DNA of 64,000 bases from Rhizobium mongolense USDA 1844 (GTDB lineage Bacteria; Pseudomonadota; Alphaproteobacteria; Rhizobiales; Rhizobiaceae). Positions 18,262 to 27,158 of this stretch are shown here, in pieces; position 1 is the first letter of the stretch, and each line of letters begins with the position of its first letter. Location: NCBI RefSeq assembly GCF_000419765.1, contig NZ_ATTQ01000001.1:337255-401254 (forward strand), in the 5' to 3' direction. The position numbers and the translations under genes are program-made. Under the pieces are notes generated by a model. That model saw only the letters and a program-made list of their open reading frames with translations. It did not search any database and was not told where the DNA came from.

Positions 18262-18470
18262 GCCACGAATGGCTACGACAATGAGCGCGGGAAGGTGATC
18301 ATCGACCCGGACCGCAGGGGCGGCTGGCCACCAAAATTGAAGCCAGCCGATCTGAAAGGACGCAGCGCGCTCCTGGCCGATCCGGAGATCAACCTGGAGG
18401 ACATGGCGCGCCGCCTGGATATCTCGCCGGCGACGTTTGCCAATATTCCCGCAGCTAGCTCCAGCATGGG
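18262..18470 (+). pseudogene. Resolvase/invertase C-terminal HTH remnant
   Basis: Directly after the previous gene is a frame reading GGWPPKLKPADLKGRSALLA then MARRLDISPATFANIPAA. This is the shape of the C-terminal helix-turn-helix of serine resolvases (usually GRPPKL... ARRLGVSRATLYR). The catalytic domain is absent, so this is a mobile-element remnant. An in-frame GTG at 18295 is unlikely to be a real start. Confidence 0.5.
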
Positions 18471-18718
18471 GTTAGCCGACTACGCAGATAGCAAGGGTCT
18501 CGGAACGCGCTGCGCAAGCGCTGCAGTAAGGAGGCCTCTCCTATCTGCGGGGAGAGTACGCACCGTCGTCGCTCAGACGCCCGCCTTGCCCGCTCGCTAG
18601 GGCGCTATATGAGAGCTCCCTCGTGCCGCTGCTCGCAGTCATGGTGACATACGCAAGCCCGCCGATAAAGCCTTCGCCCGGCTCAGGAGTCGATCGAAGG
18701 AAAATCAGGTGCTTGCCA

Positions 18719-19186
18719 CTAGGCAGCAAGCGCCGCAGCCATCCTGCGCAACTCAGGCATCATCCGCGGCTCTTCAGGTTCAACGATCTCCGAGCCAATA
18801 TCCATCACGATGGACTTGACCAACGTTGTCTTATTCAACGCACTTTTCTTGACGAGTTCGTCAAACTCGTCGCCAACGCGCGGGGTTACCTTCATCGAAA
18901 GACGTTTTGACGGGGCATCGTGCCAGCTTTTCCACTTCGCTCGATGAACCTCGGCGTTTCTGCGAAGCCGCTCGACCAAGGAACCGTCGTTTACAGACCT
19001 GTGCACGAAGTACGCTATCAGTGATTTTCGCAGGATCACGCCAGCAAAAGGATCAATCGCCTCGGCATTTACGGCGAAGCCGCGATAGACCAAGCCTCCT
19101 GGGTCCGCTTGGAGACCGATGGAGCGATCCCAAGTCATTGCGGTGCCGCCGATGATCAGCTTTCCGGGCGGCACCTGGCGTTCCAT
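18719..19186 (-). CDS. Hypothetical protein
   Basis: A 155-residue soluble frame on the same strand as, and 20 bp after, the FAD oxidoreductase gene. The C-terminal half (RLSMKVTPRVGDEFDELVKK) looks like a ribbon-helix-helix or relaxosome-accessory type segment, but I cannot name a family. The ribosome binding site is weak. It could be a downstream gene of the same transcript or a plasmid-related leftover. Confidence 0.4.
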   Translation of the reverse strand: MERQVPPGKLIIGGTAMTWDRSIGLQADPGGLVYRGFAVNAEAIDPFAGVILRKSLIAYFVHRSVNDGSLVERLRRNAEVHRAKWKSWHDAPSKRLSMKVTPRVGDEFDELVKKSALNKTTLVKSIVMDIGSEIVEPEEPRMMPELRRMAAALAA

Positions 19187-19206
19187 CCAATTCCGTTGCT
19201 GACCGG

Positions 19207-20649
19207 TCAGCCGGCGGCCCGCATTTCCGCTTGTGGCTGCACATTCTGGTTCATGCGGAACAGATTCTGAGGATCGTAACGCCGCTTGATCTCCGTCAGA
19301 CGTTTGTAGTTGCCGCCATAGGCCGCTTCGACGCGATCGCTTTCATCCTCCGGCATGAAGTTGATGTAGGCTGTGCCGATGGCATGCTTCTTCGTTGCCT
19401 CGAAAAGCTCGCGTGCCCAGCCAATGCACGTGCTATCCATCGAATTCTCGCGCCAGCGCGCATGAACGTTCATGACGAAATGCGAGTTGCGCTGTGGAAA
19501 CGCCGTATCCTCCACCGCGATGCGACCCGCTGCACCGCCCACATGGCCAATGAAGATCTCACATTCCGGCCCCGGAAGCTTGCGAACGGCATCGAGGAGA
19601 ACTGCAATCGTCGCATCCGAGAGCTCTGCGAAATCCTGGCTCTTCCAATAGTTGCGCGCGCCTGGCGTCAGCAGCGGGTCGAATGCCTGTTGCCAGGCGG
19701 CAAAAGGTGTCGGACCGACAACATCGGCAATCGGATTACCGATGTCACGAAGCGCCGCGGCAGCGACTTTGCCCGCTTCGATGTCGCCGCAATGGCACAT
19801 GGCGAGTGCAAGGATTTCCCTGCCGTGCCATTCGGCGGGCAGGAAAGGCAGTGGCGGTGCCTTGCGCATGACCGCCCAGCATGTGAGTTCGTCCGGCGCC
19901 GTTTCGAGCACCTGGCGATATTGCCTGAGCACCATTTCCGCGTCGGCAAAAGGATGGACGACCAGGCCTGCCAGAACCTCGCCCGGCAGGTCGTGGAGTC
20001 GGAACTCAAAGGAGGTTACGACGCCGAAATTGCCGCCGCCGCCGCGTAGCGCCCAAAACAGATCCGGCTCTTCCTTCTCGCTCACGCGTACCAGCTTGCC
20101 CTCAGCGGTTACGACCTCCATCGAGATGATATTGTCGATCGTCAGCCCGAACTTGCGTGTAAGCCAGCCGAAACCGCCACCAAGTGTCAGTCCGGCAATG
20201 CCGGTCGTGGAATTGATCCCTGTGGGTAGAGCCAGCCCGAAAGCCTGTGTTTCGTTATCGACATCAGCAAGCGTTGCGCCCGGCTCGACCCGCAAACGCC
20301 GTGTACCCGGGTCGACCCTTACCGATTTCATCGGCGACAGATCAATGACCAGGCCGCCTTCACAGACGGCATTGCCGGCGATGTTGTGCCCGCCACCGCG
20401 GACCGCCAAAAGAAGATTGTTTTCGCGCGCGAAGCGGACTGATCTCATAACGTCGGCGGCACCAGCGCAGCGCACGATGAGACCCGGGCGCCGGTCAATC
20501 ATCCCATTCCATATGGCCCGCGCCTCGTCGTAATCGGCGTCCGTTCCCGTGAGCAATCTGCCGCGCAGACCGGCGGCGAAGGCATTGAGCGCAACGTCCG
20601 TCATGGCCGTTTGGCCCTTCTGCAGGGTCGTAAGGTTCAAGTTGTCCAT
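19207..20649 (-). CDS. Berberine-bridge-type FAD-dependent oxidoreductase
   Basis: A 480-residue flavoprotein of the PCMH/BBE family. The FAD-binding domain (about 50-220) contains RGGGHNIAGNAVCEGG, whose histidine is the site of covalent 8-alpha FAD attachment in relatives, and TGIAGLTLGGGFGWLTRKFG. The C-terminal BBE motif (YINFMPEDE ... NYKRLTEIKRRYDPQNLFR) is complete. It probably oxidises a sugar or phenolic/alkaloid-like compound; the substrate is unknown. The ATG at 20649 has a strong GGGGAGGAAA site. Confidence 0.83.
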   Translation of the reverse strand: MDNLNLTTLQKGQTAMTDVALNAFAAGLRGRLLTGTDADYDEARAIWNGMIDRRPGLIVRCAGAADVMRSVRFARENNLLLAVRGGGHNIAGNAVCEGGLVIDLSPMKSVRVDPGTRRLRVEPGATLADVDNETQAFGLALPTGINSTTGIAGLTLGGGFGWLTRKFGLTIDNIISMEVVTAEGKLVRVSEKEEPDLFWALRGGGGNFGVVTSFEFRLHDLPGEVLAGLVVHPFADAEMVLRQYRQVLETAPDELTCWAVMRKAPPLPFLPAEWHGREILALAMCHCGDIEAGKVAAAALRDIGNPIADVVGPTPFAAWQQAFDPLLTPGARNYWKSQDFAELSDATIAVLLDAVRKLPGPECEIFIGHVGGAAGRIAVEDTAFPQRNSHFVMNVHARWRENSMDSTCIGWARELFEATKKHAIGTAYINFMPEDESDRVEAAYGGNYKRLTEIKRRYDPQNLFRMNQNVQPQAEMRAAG

Positions 20650-20793
20650 GATTTCCTCCCCAAGGCGGCAGAGCCCCGTTCCGCCGTGGCAGCATCTTGC
20701 GCTTCGTTCCTTTGCTACGCAAGATAATGCTAATAAACATTCCTGCCGGGACCCTTCACAAGCCGGGTTTATTGCTTTAAGAGCGCTCCCGTA

Positions 20794-20828
20794 ATCCGGT
20801 CGCAGCCCACCCGGTCAAAACAAGGGAT
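20794..20828 (+). promoter_or_regulatory. Candidate preQ1-I riboswitch upstream of queCDE
   Basis: The 5' leader of queC carries CCGGTCGCAG, then CCCACCCGG, then TCAAAACAAGGG. This matches the preQ1-I aptamer layout: a short P1 stem (CCGG 20796-20799 with CCGG 20811-20814), the GGTCGCAG loop, the C-rich segment carrying the ligand-pairing C, and the A-rich AAAACAAGG tail. The loop and tail are the same as in the Thermoanaerobacter (Tte) aptamer as I remember it. The tail's AAGGG is also the ribosome binding site for the ATG at 20837, so ligand binding would hide it and lower translation. Confidence 0.75.
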
Positions 20829-20836
20829 CCGAGATC

Positions 20837-21547
20837 ATGAAAACCATCGTCATCTGCTCCGGCGGATTGGACTCCGTTTCGCTTGCGCACAAGGTTGCCG
20901 CGGAACACGAACTCATCGGCCTTCTCTCCTTCGACTACGGACAGCGGCACCGCAAGGAACTCGATTTCGCGGCTGCATGCGCCAAACGCCTGAATGTGGC
21001 CCATCAGATCATCGACATCAGGAACATAGGCAGCCATCTGACGGGATCGGCGCTGACCGACGACATCGATGTTCCGGACGGACATTACGCCGAAGAGACG
21101 ATGAAGGCGACCGTCGTACCGAACCGCAACGCCATCATGCTTGCCATCGCCTTCGGACTTGCGGCGGCGCAGAAGGCCGATGCGGTCGCAGTCGCCGTGC
21201 ATGGCGGGGACCACTTCATCTATCCGGACTGCCGGCCAGGTTTCATCCAGTCCTTCCAGGACATGCAGAACCAGGCGCTCGACGGCTATGCCAGCGTTTC
21301 GCTTTTTGCACCTTACGTCACCGTCTCGAAGGCCGACATCGTAACCGACGGCGCCAGGAACGGCACTCCGTTCGCACAGACCTGGTCGTGCTACAAGGGC
21401 GGTTCGCGCCACTGCGGCCGCTGCGGCACCTGCGTCGAACGGCGCGAAGCGTTTCATCTGGCCCGCATCGACGATCCGACGGACTATGAGGACCCGGACT
21501 TCTGGGTGGCCGCAACCGCAGGCTTTGCTGCTGACGAGGTGAAATGA
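20837..21547 (+). CDS. queC: 7-cyano-7-deazaguanine (preQ0) synthase QueC
   Basis: Converts 7-carboxy-7-deazaguanine to preQ0 using ammonia and ATP in queuosine biosynthesis. The 236-residue protein begins with the PP-loop SGGLDSVS (residues 8-15). It ends with the zinc-binding cysteine cluster CYKGGSRHCGRCGTC (about 184-198). The stop overlaps the start of queD by 4 bp. The ATG lies 10 bp after the AAGGG of the proposed riboswitch tail, so expression is probably set by preQ1 or a related deazapurine. Confidence 0.96.
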   Translation: MKTIVICSGGLDSVSLAHKVAAEHELIGLLSFDYGQRHRKELDFAAACAKRLNVAHQIIDIRNIGSHLTGSALTDDIDVPDGHYAEETMKATVVPNRNAIMLAIAFGLAAAQKADAVAVAVHGGDHFIYPDCRPGFIQSFQDMQNQALDGYASVSLFAPYVTVSKADIVTDGARNGTPFAQTWSCYKGGSRHCGRCGTCVERREAFHLARIDDPTDYEDPDFWVAATAGFAADEVK

Positions 21548-21903
21548 TGTTCCGCATCACCAAGGAATTTCATTTCTCCGCCTCGCACCGGCTCACGAGC
21601 CTGCCCGCCGACCATCAATGCGGCCGCCTTCACGGACACAATTACGTCGTCGAGGTGGAACTTTCGGCAGCAACCCTCAACAGCCACGGATTTGTCCGCG
21701 ATTACCACGAACTTGCGCCGCTGAAGTCCTATATTGACGAGTACTTCGATCATCGCCACCTGAACGAGGTCCTCGGTCATGATCAGGTGACGGCTGAGTG
21801 TCTGGCGAAGCATTTCTACGATTGGTGCAAGGATCGCCTGCCGGAAACCTCGGCCGTGCGCGTCAGCGAGACGCCAAAGACCTGGGCGGAATACCGGCCA
21901 TGA
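21544..21903 (+). CDS. queD: 6-carboxytetrahydropterin synthase QueD
   Basis: Makes 6-carboxy-5,6,7,8-tetrahydropterin from dihydroneopterin triphosphate, the first committed step of queuosine synthesis. The 119-residue protein is the usual length. Zinc histidines lie in FHFSASHRL and LHGHNY, the catalytic cysteine in [10 protein letters not shown], and the substrate glutamate near the C-terminus ([18 protein letters not shown] end). It overlaps both queC and queE by 4 bp, so the three are translated as a coupled unit. Confidence 0.95.
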   Translation: MMFRITKEFHFSASHRLTSLPADHQCGRLHGHNYVVEVELSAATLNSHGFVRDYHELAPLKSYIDEYFDHRHLNEVLGHDQVTAECLAKHFYDWCKDRLPETSAVRVSETPKTWAEYRP

Positions 21904-22637
21904 CCGTCGCCCGCGAGGCCGGGATCCGCGTCAGCGAAATCTTCGGGCCGACCATTCAGGGGGAAGGTATCTTGATCGGCCTTCCGACCGTTTTTGTCAG
22001 GACGGGGGGCTGCGATTACCGCTGCTCATGGTGTGATACGCTGCATGCCGTCGACAGCGAGTATCGTGATCAATGGCGTGCGATGTCGGTCGACGCTATC
22101 TGGCAGGAGGTCTTGCGGCTTTCGGGCAACAAACCGCTGACGGTATCACTATCGGGAGGCAATCCGGCGATCCAACCGCTCGGGCCGCTGATAGAACGCG
22201 GACACAGCGAGGGTTTCCGTTTCGCGCTGGAAAGCCAAGGCAGCATTGCCAAGGATTGGTTTGCCGACCTCGACGTTCTTGTCCTGAGCCCGAAGCCGCC
22301 GTCAAGCGGCATGGAGACCGACTGGCGCGCGTTCGAGGCCTGCCTGAAAATGGCTGCCGAAAAGCCGCAGCTTGCGCTGAAGATCGTTGTGTTCGACGAT
22401 CGCGATTACCTCTTCGCCCGGACCGCCGCGGCACGTTACCCAACGCTTCCTGTTTATCTTCAACCCGGCAATCATACGCCACCCCCGCCCGCAGACGAAG
22501 AGGCAAGCGTCGATATCAACGGCATCATGGACCGGATGCTCTGGCTGATCGACAAGGTGACGGAAGATCGGTGGTTCGAGGCGCGCGTGCTGCCGCAACT
22601 ACATGTGCTGCTGTGGGGCAACAAGCGCGGCGTCTGA
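21900..22637 (+). CDS. queE: 7-carboxy-7-deazaguanine synthase QueE
   Basis: Radical-SAM enzyme that contracts the pterin ring to 7-carboxy-7-deazaguanine. The 245-residue protein has the cluster motif CDYRCSWCD (CxxxCxxC) near residue 37 and a GPTIQGEG N-terminal substrate loop. The frame is open upstream to 21798, but the ATG at 21900 overlaps the queD stop (ATGA) and gives the normal N-terminus. With queC and queD it completes the route to preQ0; the preQ0 reductase queF is not in this window. Confidence 0.95.
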   Translation: MTVAREAGIRVSEIFGPTIQGEGILIGLPTVFVRTGGCDYRCSWCDTLHAVDSEYRDQWRAMSVDAIWQEVLRLSGNKPLTVSLSGGNPAIQPLGPLIERGHSEGFRFALESQGSIAKDWFADLDVLVLSPKPPSSGMETDWRAFEACLKMAAEKPQLALKIVVFDDRDYLFARTAAARYPTLPVYLQPGNHTPPPPADEEASVDINGIMDRMLWLIDKVTEDRWFEARVLPQLHVLLWGNKRGV

Positions 22638-22716
22638 CGATTCCTTCGGGTACGCTGGAGAAAGCGACGCAAGGCTCAGCCATTCGTCGCCGATCCCGAG
22701 GCACAAAGGACATCGA

Positions 22717-22908
22717 TCAGCGGAACCGCGGCTGTTTCGGCGAGACGTTCGCCCGAATCTCATGAAGGGGTGCGTTCTTGCCAAGCAACCGCAGGAGCTT
22801 GCGCTCCTCTGCCGGATCAACCCCAAGTTTCTTGCAGTGATCGGCAACGTCACGATCGTGCGGGCCTGGCACATGCACTTGTCTGTTGTTCATATTCTTC
22901 ATGGTCAT
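22717..22908 (-). CDS. Small DUF3606-like protein
   Basis: A 63-residue protein with the pattern VADHCKKLGVDPAEERKLLRLLGKNAPLHEIRANV. It resembles the small DUF3606 family common in rhizobia, where a short helix pair contains a VGxxxxxVR-type end. The ATG at 22908 has a strong ACGAGGAGGAAA ribosome binding site. Function unknown. It converges on queE. Confidence 0.55.
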   Translation of the reverse strand: MTMKNMNNRQVHVPGPHDRDVADHCKKLGVDPAEERKLLRLLGKNAPLHEIRANVSPKQPRFR

Positions 22909-23156
22909 TTTCCTCCTCGTGAGGATAACGCCTGACGATCACAAATCGTTCATTAGTCTGCTCTAAAGTTGACAGGGAACGCCTTTCGACGAGCTCAACC
23001 TCATACGCTTATACGCGTTCGAAAAACGGCGTTTTCGCGCAGGTTGCGGTTAGTCCGGCCGTCTGAACCTGGACATGAATGGTTTGAGGCCACAGGTGGA
23101 GGGGCGAGCAGCTTGAGGCATCGGCGCAAGACAAAATGCGGCTGTCGGGCTCTGAT

Positions 23157-23381
23157 TTAGCGGCATTGGCCGAGGATACGCCGCAGGCTATCTGGGGCAA
23201 GTTCATCGACTCTGCATCCACACAGCCAGATAAAACGTGGGTGGTTATCAGGGTCGCCGACAGGACCTTCTACGAGATTGAAACGTAAACGGCGACGAGG
23301 CCGCACTTGGCTCTCAGTCGTCGGCCCTTCGATCGCCGGCACGTCGGCGGCAGCTATTACGTTTCTCTGGTGTTTAGTCAT
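23157..23381 (-). CDS. Small hypothetical protein
   Basis: A 74-residue arginine-rich frame (starts MTKHQRNVIAAADVPAIEGP) with an AGGGAG site about 9 bp before its ATG. No family is recognised. It lies divergent from the nucleotidyltransferase-fold gene. The 248-base stretch before it (22909-23156) shows no supported gene. Confidence 0.3.
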   Translation of the reverse strand: MTKHQRNVIAAADVPAIEGPTTESQVRPRRRLRFNLVEGPVGDPDNHPRFIWLCGCRVDELAPDSLRRILGQCR

Positions 23382-23521
23382 TCCGAATTGCTCCCTGCGA
23401 TCTCGGCCCGCAAAGCATGTTCGTTTTGATTGATGAGCTGTCGGATGACTTCCGATACCGATGCTGTCTGCATCGTCCCCCGCATCATGCGGCTGGCGGC
23501 TATCTGCTTGCTTGATCGGGA

Positions 23522-23550
23522 GTTATAAGGTTTTGGCAGATACTTATAAC
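23522..23550. promoter_or_regulatory. Inverted repeat before the nucleotidyltransferase gene
   Basis: A perfect 8-bp inverted repeat, GTTATAAG (23522-23529) and CTTATAAC (23543-23550), with a 13-bp spacer. It sits just upstream of the proposed start, and a TATAAT box follows at 23558-23563. It is probably an operator overlapping the promoter. Confidence 0.45.
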
Positions 23551-23554
23551 AGCG

Positions 23555-24736
23555 GTGTATAATGTGAGCGGCGACGACTTCATCAGCAGAAGGCAAGGGC
23601 GCTTCGACAAGGCGATGGCCGAGCTTGCCGCCGAGAGGGCCGCCGAAATGCCAATGATGAAAGAGATCGACATCAGCTATCGGACGATGTTCGCGGAACT
23701 GGCGCAGCGGACGCTCGACGGGCAGTTTGTGGCAGACTTCCCAATGGAGGGATGGTTCGTGACCGTCACAGTGAAGGGCCGCGATTACTGGTATTTCGAT
23801 CTCCCTACTCCCGAGGGAAAGGACAAGCGAACCTATGTCGGCCCACACAGCGACGAGGCGATCACGGCGCGGGTGAAGGCCCACAAGGAGATCAAGGACA
23901 ACATCCGGGAACGGAGGCGCATGGTTAGCACGCTGCGACGTGCTGGCCTCCCCGGTCCCGATCCATTTGCGGGCGACATCACGAAAGCCCTCGCTGACGC
24001 CGGATTGTTCCGGATGCGGGCCGTCCTGATGGGGTCGGTGGCATTCAGCACCTATGCGGGGACGCTCGGCATTCGGCTGCCCTCGTCTGCCATGCAGACA
24101 GGCGACGCGGATTTCGCGATCTCGGCCGGGGTCCAAGACAGCCTGCCGCCCGTGCTGGAAATCCTCCAATCGGTCGATCCCGCATTCCGAGCGGTTCCGC
24201 ACCAGGCGGATAAAGCCAAGATGGTCGCCTTCCAGAATGCCAAGGGCTACCGGGTGGAGTTCCTGACGGGAAACCGGGGATCGGACGAATACACGGGCAA
24301 GCCGTCCCCTATGCCCGCCCTCGGGGGCGCGTCGGCGGAAAACCTGCGGTTCCTCGACTACCTGATCTACGAACCTGTCCGCACGGTGCTTCTCTTCCGC
24401 GAAGGCGTGAGCGTCCTCGTCCCCGCTCCCGAGAGGTATGCCGTCCACAAGCTTATCGTATCCTCCAGAAGGCTCACAGACACGCTAGGACGCGTAAAAG
24501 CGGACAAAGACCGATCGCAGGCCGCCTTGCTCTTCGAAGCCCTCGTAGAGACGCGCCACGACGACGAACTGGCCGACGCATGGGCAGAGGCATGGGATCG
24601 AGGAGATTCGTGGAGGGAAGGGCTCTCCGGCGGCCTCTTGAGGCTGCCTGACAAAGGCACGAAAGCGCTCGGCAAAGCGTTGGGATCGCAGATGCCCGAT
24701 TTGGAGAAGATGAGAGCTGATGGTCGTTCCGAATGA
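23555..24736 (+). CDS. GSU2403-type nucleotidyltransferase-fold protein
   Basis: A 393-residue soluble protein. The N-terminal third is helical and rich in charged residues. The middle (about 155-330) holds a nucleotidyltransferase-like fold, with LMGSVAFSTYAGTLG and TGDADFAIS supplying the G-S and DxD-type elements. The family, recalled as GSU2403, has no settled function but resembles antitoxin/toxin-type nucleotidyltransferases. The start is uncertain: GTG at 23555 or 23564, or ATG at 23615. If the TATAAT box at 23558 is the -10 element, the ATG at 23615 would be the true start. Confidence 0.7.
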   Translation: MYNVSGDDFISRRQGRFDKAMAELAAERAAEMPMMKEIDISYRTMFAELAQRTLDGQFVADFPMEGWFVTVTVKGRDYWYFDLPTPEGKDKRTYVGPHSDEAITARVKAHKEIKDNIRERRRMVSTLRRAGLPGPDPFAGDITKALADAGLFRMRAVLMGSVAFSTYAGTLGIRLPSSAMQTGDADFAISAGVQDSLPPVLEILQSVDPAFRAVPHQADKAKMVAFQNAKGYRVEFLTGNRGSDEYTGKPSPMPALGGASAENLRFLDYLIYEPVRTVLLFREGVSVLVPAPERYAVHKLIVSSRRLTDTLGRVKADKDRSQAALLFEALVETRHDDELADAWAEAWDRGDSWREGLSGGLLRLPDKGTKALGKALGSQMPDLEKMRADGRSE

Positions 24737-24948
24737 TTTACTGCGGCTGTGGGGCCGTTTGCCGACCGGCAGTTTCTGGCGTCCAAAAAAGCGATAGCGG
24801 ACATTCGGTCCAGCAGGTCCGAGGTCCATGACTGACCCATAGGCAGACGCTTGCCGAAGGCCGGCCAACGTCTGCACTGGACGTGGAAGCTGACGTCTTA
24901 CCAATCCGCTCAGTTTCCGGTTGCCAATCGTCACTCGTCGCAGCTGGC

Positions 24949-25812
24949 TCAGGTGGTCTTGAGCGTGCCGTTCATCCCTTCCGGATAGAAGCCGCCCTTG
25001 CTCACTCCGTCCTTGTCGGTGAGGTAGACGATCCGGAGCACCTCCTGCGGCGTTCTGGTGAACGCGATCGCATCGGGCGTCGAGGGAACGATGTTGGCTT
25101 TTCCGTCCCCCTGGATCCCCTGGTCCTTATCGTCTGATCCGTCGATTTTGTCTCGGGCATCGGAGACAGCGTTGGCGGCCTTCCAGGCTTCCTCTCCCTT
25201 TCGGTATAGCGTAGATCGCGCCATTCCCATGTGATAGGCCTCGACCGCCAGGATGCCTGCGGCTGCGGCGAGGAAGTCCTTGTTTTTCAGAACTGTCGCC
25301 GCACCGGCATAGGCGGTGACGCCGACATCCTCGAACAACATCCCGCCCAGAACGAAGTTCGTCTCGTTGCCGAAGGGGTCGAAGTCCGGCCCGAGGCCCG
25401 CTGCTTCCGCGACGGCTTTGAAGCCCGCACCGAAATCGATGGCCGGCCGGTCAACCGCGTTGGTTCCAAGCGTCTTGCGGTAGAAGCGGACGTGCGCGAG
25501 TTCGTTTTCCGCGACTTCCTGCATGAATTCGCCGATGGCGGGCGTCTCGAACGAGACTTGCTTTCCACCAACGACGTCGCCGGGTTTCGAACCGGCATCG
25601 GCTGCGTCGATGCCCATTCCGGTGGTGCCGCGGAGGTAGTATTCAGCCTCCATATATTCGAGGTTGAGCGCAAAGCGGAAAATGTCCTCGTCCGATATGT
25701 CCTGTGCCAATACCGGAGAGGGCCGCGCGATTTCGCTGAGTGCCGCTCCGGCACCGAGTACGATAAGTCCCTGAAGCGACTGACGCCGGGATAGGTGAAG
25801 TGCGCCCTGCAT
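24949..25812 (-). CDS. Tat-exported ferritin-like domain protein
   Basis: A 287-residue protein with a twin-arginine signal (SRRQSLQGLIVLGAGAAL, mature part from about residue 37). A ferritin-like four-helix body follows: NLEYMEAEYYLRG and ENELAHVRFYRKTLG hold the ExxH-type metal ligands, and ILAVEAYHMGMARSTLY is the second pair. Members of this family are often annotated as desiccation-related or oxidative-stress proteins. The ATG at 25812 has an AGGAG site. The ECF sigma gene just upstream on the same strand suggests stress-controlled expression. Confidence 0.8.
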   Translation of the reverse strand: MQGALHLSRRQSLQGLIVLGAGAALSEIARPSPVLAQDISDEDIFRFALNLEYMEAEYYLRGTTGMGIDAADAGSKPGDVVGGKQVSFETPAIGEFMQEVAENELAHVRFYRKTLGTNAVDRPAIDFGAGFKAVAEAAGLGPDFDPFGNETNFVLGGMLFEDVGVTAYAGAATVLKNKDFLAAAAGILAVEAYHMGMARSTLYRKGEEAWKAANAVSDARDKIDGSDDKDQGIQGDGKANIVPSTPDAIAFTRTPQEVLRIVYLTDKDGVSKGGFYPEGMNGTLKTT

Positions 25813-25970
25813 GGCGGTCTCCTATGTTTGTTGATTCAACACCGCTATCAGCACCGCGGCACCGAATGCATTTGCCTGACGATTAGATGGTCCGGGCCGC
25901 CAAAATATTCCCGTGTCCCGCTACAAAGGCCCTGCGAAAGGAGCCGGCGTAATCTCGGCGTGGACGGCGT

Positions 25971-26687
25971 CTACGTGCGCTCAGTCGCCGCGTTCTGAGT
26001 ATCCTTTCGAACCAGGCGGATTGCGAGCCGATCGAGGACTGATTGCGCGAGGCGATCACAACGAGCGCCAGCGAAGAGAAACGTATCCGTGAACACGGTG
26101 GCGAGCTTGTCCCGCAGCGCCTCGCGGAGCAGCCGGCGTGCGCGATAAAGACGGGTGCTCACTGTCTGAGGTCGCAATGCCAAAAGAAAAGCCGTTTCCT
26201 CAATGCTCATTTCCTCGACGTCCCGCATGACAAAGACGATGCGAAAGGGCTCTGGCAAGTCACCGACGGCTCGCTCCAGGAGGCCGCGGATTTCAGCGAG
26301 AGCGGCCGCCTCTTCGGGATCAGGCTTGTGTGCGCTGCACGGAGCGACCATGCCTTCGATGGCTTTCGCGTCTACGGTGGGTCGCCTTTTACGGCGGCGT
26401 CCCAGCGCCTCGTTCAGCGCGATCCGGGTGAGCCAGGTCGACAGCCGCGCCTCCGCGCGGAATTCGGCCAGATGGGTGAAGGCGTGGATATAGGTCTCCT
26501 GAAGTACGTCCTCCGCCTCGGTGTCGTCATTCAGGACGGCGCGGGCGACCCGGTGAAGCCGCTGATTGTGACGCTTGATGATTAGCCAGAATGCGGCGGG
26601 GTTACGCTGTCGCGCGTGTTCAACCACCCCCGCGTCGTCAAGGTCCTCGATTCTCACTGCCTCGGTGGATCCGCTCGGCTTCATCAT
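25971..26687 (-). CDS. ECF-family RNA polymerase sigma factor
   Basis: A 238-residue group 4 sigma factor. Region 2 (about 30-95) includes EDVLQETYIHAFTHLAEF and region 4 (about 150-205) includes LPEPFRIVFVMRDVEEMSIEETA then the HTH ALRPQTVSTRLYRAR. A C-terminal tail of about 35 residues extends beyond region 4. No anti-sigma gene with a zinc-finger domain is next to it. The neighbouring ferritin-like gene 158 bp downstream on the same strand is the likely target or partner. Confidence 0.88.
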   Translation of the reverse strand: MMKPSGSTEAVRIEDLDDAGVVEHARQRNPAAFWLIIKRHNQRLHRVARAVLNDDTEAEDVLQETYIHAFTHLAEFRAEARLSTWLTRIALNEALGRRRKRRPTVDAKAIEGMVAPCSAHKPDPEEAAALAEIRGLLERAVGDLPEPFRIVFVMRDVEEMSIEETAFLLALRPQTVSTRLYRARRLLREALRDKLATVFTDTFLFAGARCDRLAQSVLDRLAIRLVRKDTQNAATERT

Positions 26688-27110
26688 AGGCGCTCCAGAT
26701 GCATCAGCTTACTATGCAATAAGCGTTTTCCGGCTTTTCGGTCTGCGGCCAGGTGGAGACTTGGGACTCTAGCGGACCAGAGGTCTGCTGACCAAGTAAA
26801 TCGGACTTGTTGCAGTTCCATCTTCCGGTTTCGGCGCAACTGAGACTTCCAGCGTGGTCGCCGGCGATGCCTGCTTTCAGGAAGCGGCAAAGATGATCTC
26901 TACGGCGGACATGAGGCGCGAAGAAACTATTTTCGGCGTTGGGGCCGTTAGCCGGCGGACTGCTTTCGGAGAGCAGGCGTTGAAAGCTGACATTCGTTCA
27001 TCAGCGGCTCGACGGTCCGCATTTGACCCCGCAGCAGACGATTTTTTGCTGCCGCCGCCGCGGTGCATGACCTCGGATGACCGGTTTACTGCATGGAAAG
27101 TTCGGGATGC
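26688..27110. other. Gap without a supported gene; degenerate intergenic sequence
   Basis: This stretch has frames without family features. It contains a GGGGCCG...GCTGACATTCG pattern (about 26940-26992) that resembles other gaps in the window (24745-24800, 32390-32440), perhaps an old dispersed intergenic element of rhizobia. No gene is called. Confidence 0.35.
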
Positions 27111-27158
27111 TTGCGCTTCCTGCGCGACCAGGTTATACACTGAACTAGATGGTTCAGT
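27111..27158 (+). promoter_or_regulatory. Promoter and operator of the ArsR-SRPBCC operon
   Basis: A sigma-70-type promoter TTGCGC (27111-27116), 17-bp spacer, TATACA (27134-27139) places the transcription start within a few bases of the ATG at 27149. No ribosome binding site is present, so the mRNA is probably leaderless. A perfect inverted repeat ACTGAAC / GTTCAGT (27139-27145 and 27152-27158) straddles the start codon and is the likely autoregulatory operator. Confidence 0.6.

Noticed and set aside
24745..24840. Dispersed GGGGCCG...GACATTCG-type repeats (also 26940, 32390, 63345)
   Set aside because: Similar by eye but too divergent to define boundaries or copy number; only the 35344/36563 pair is reported as a repeat.
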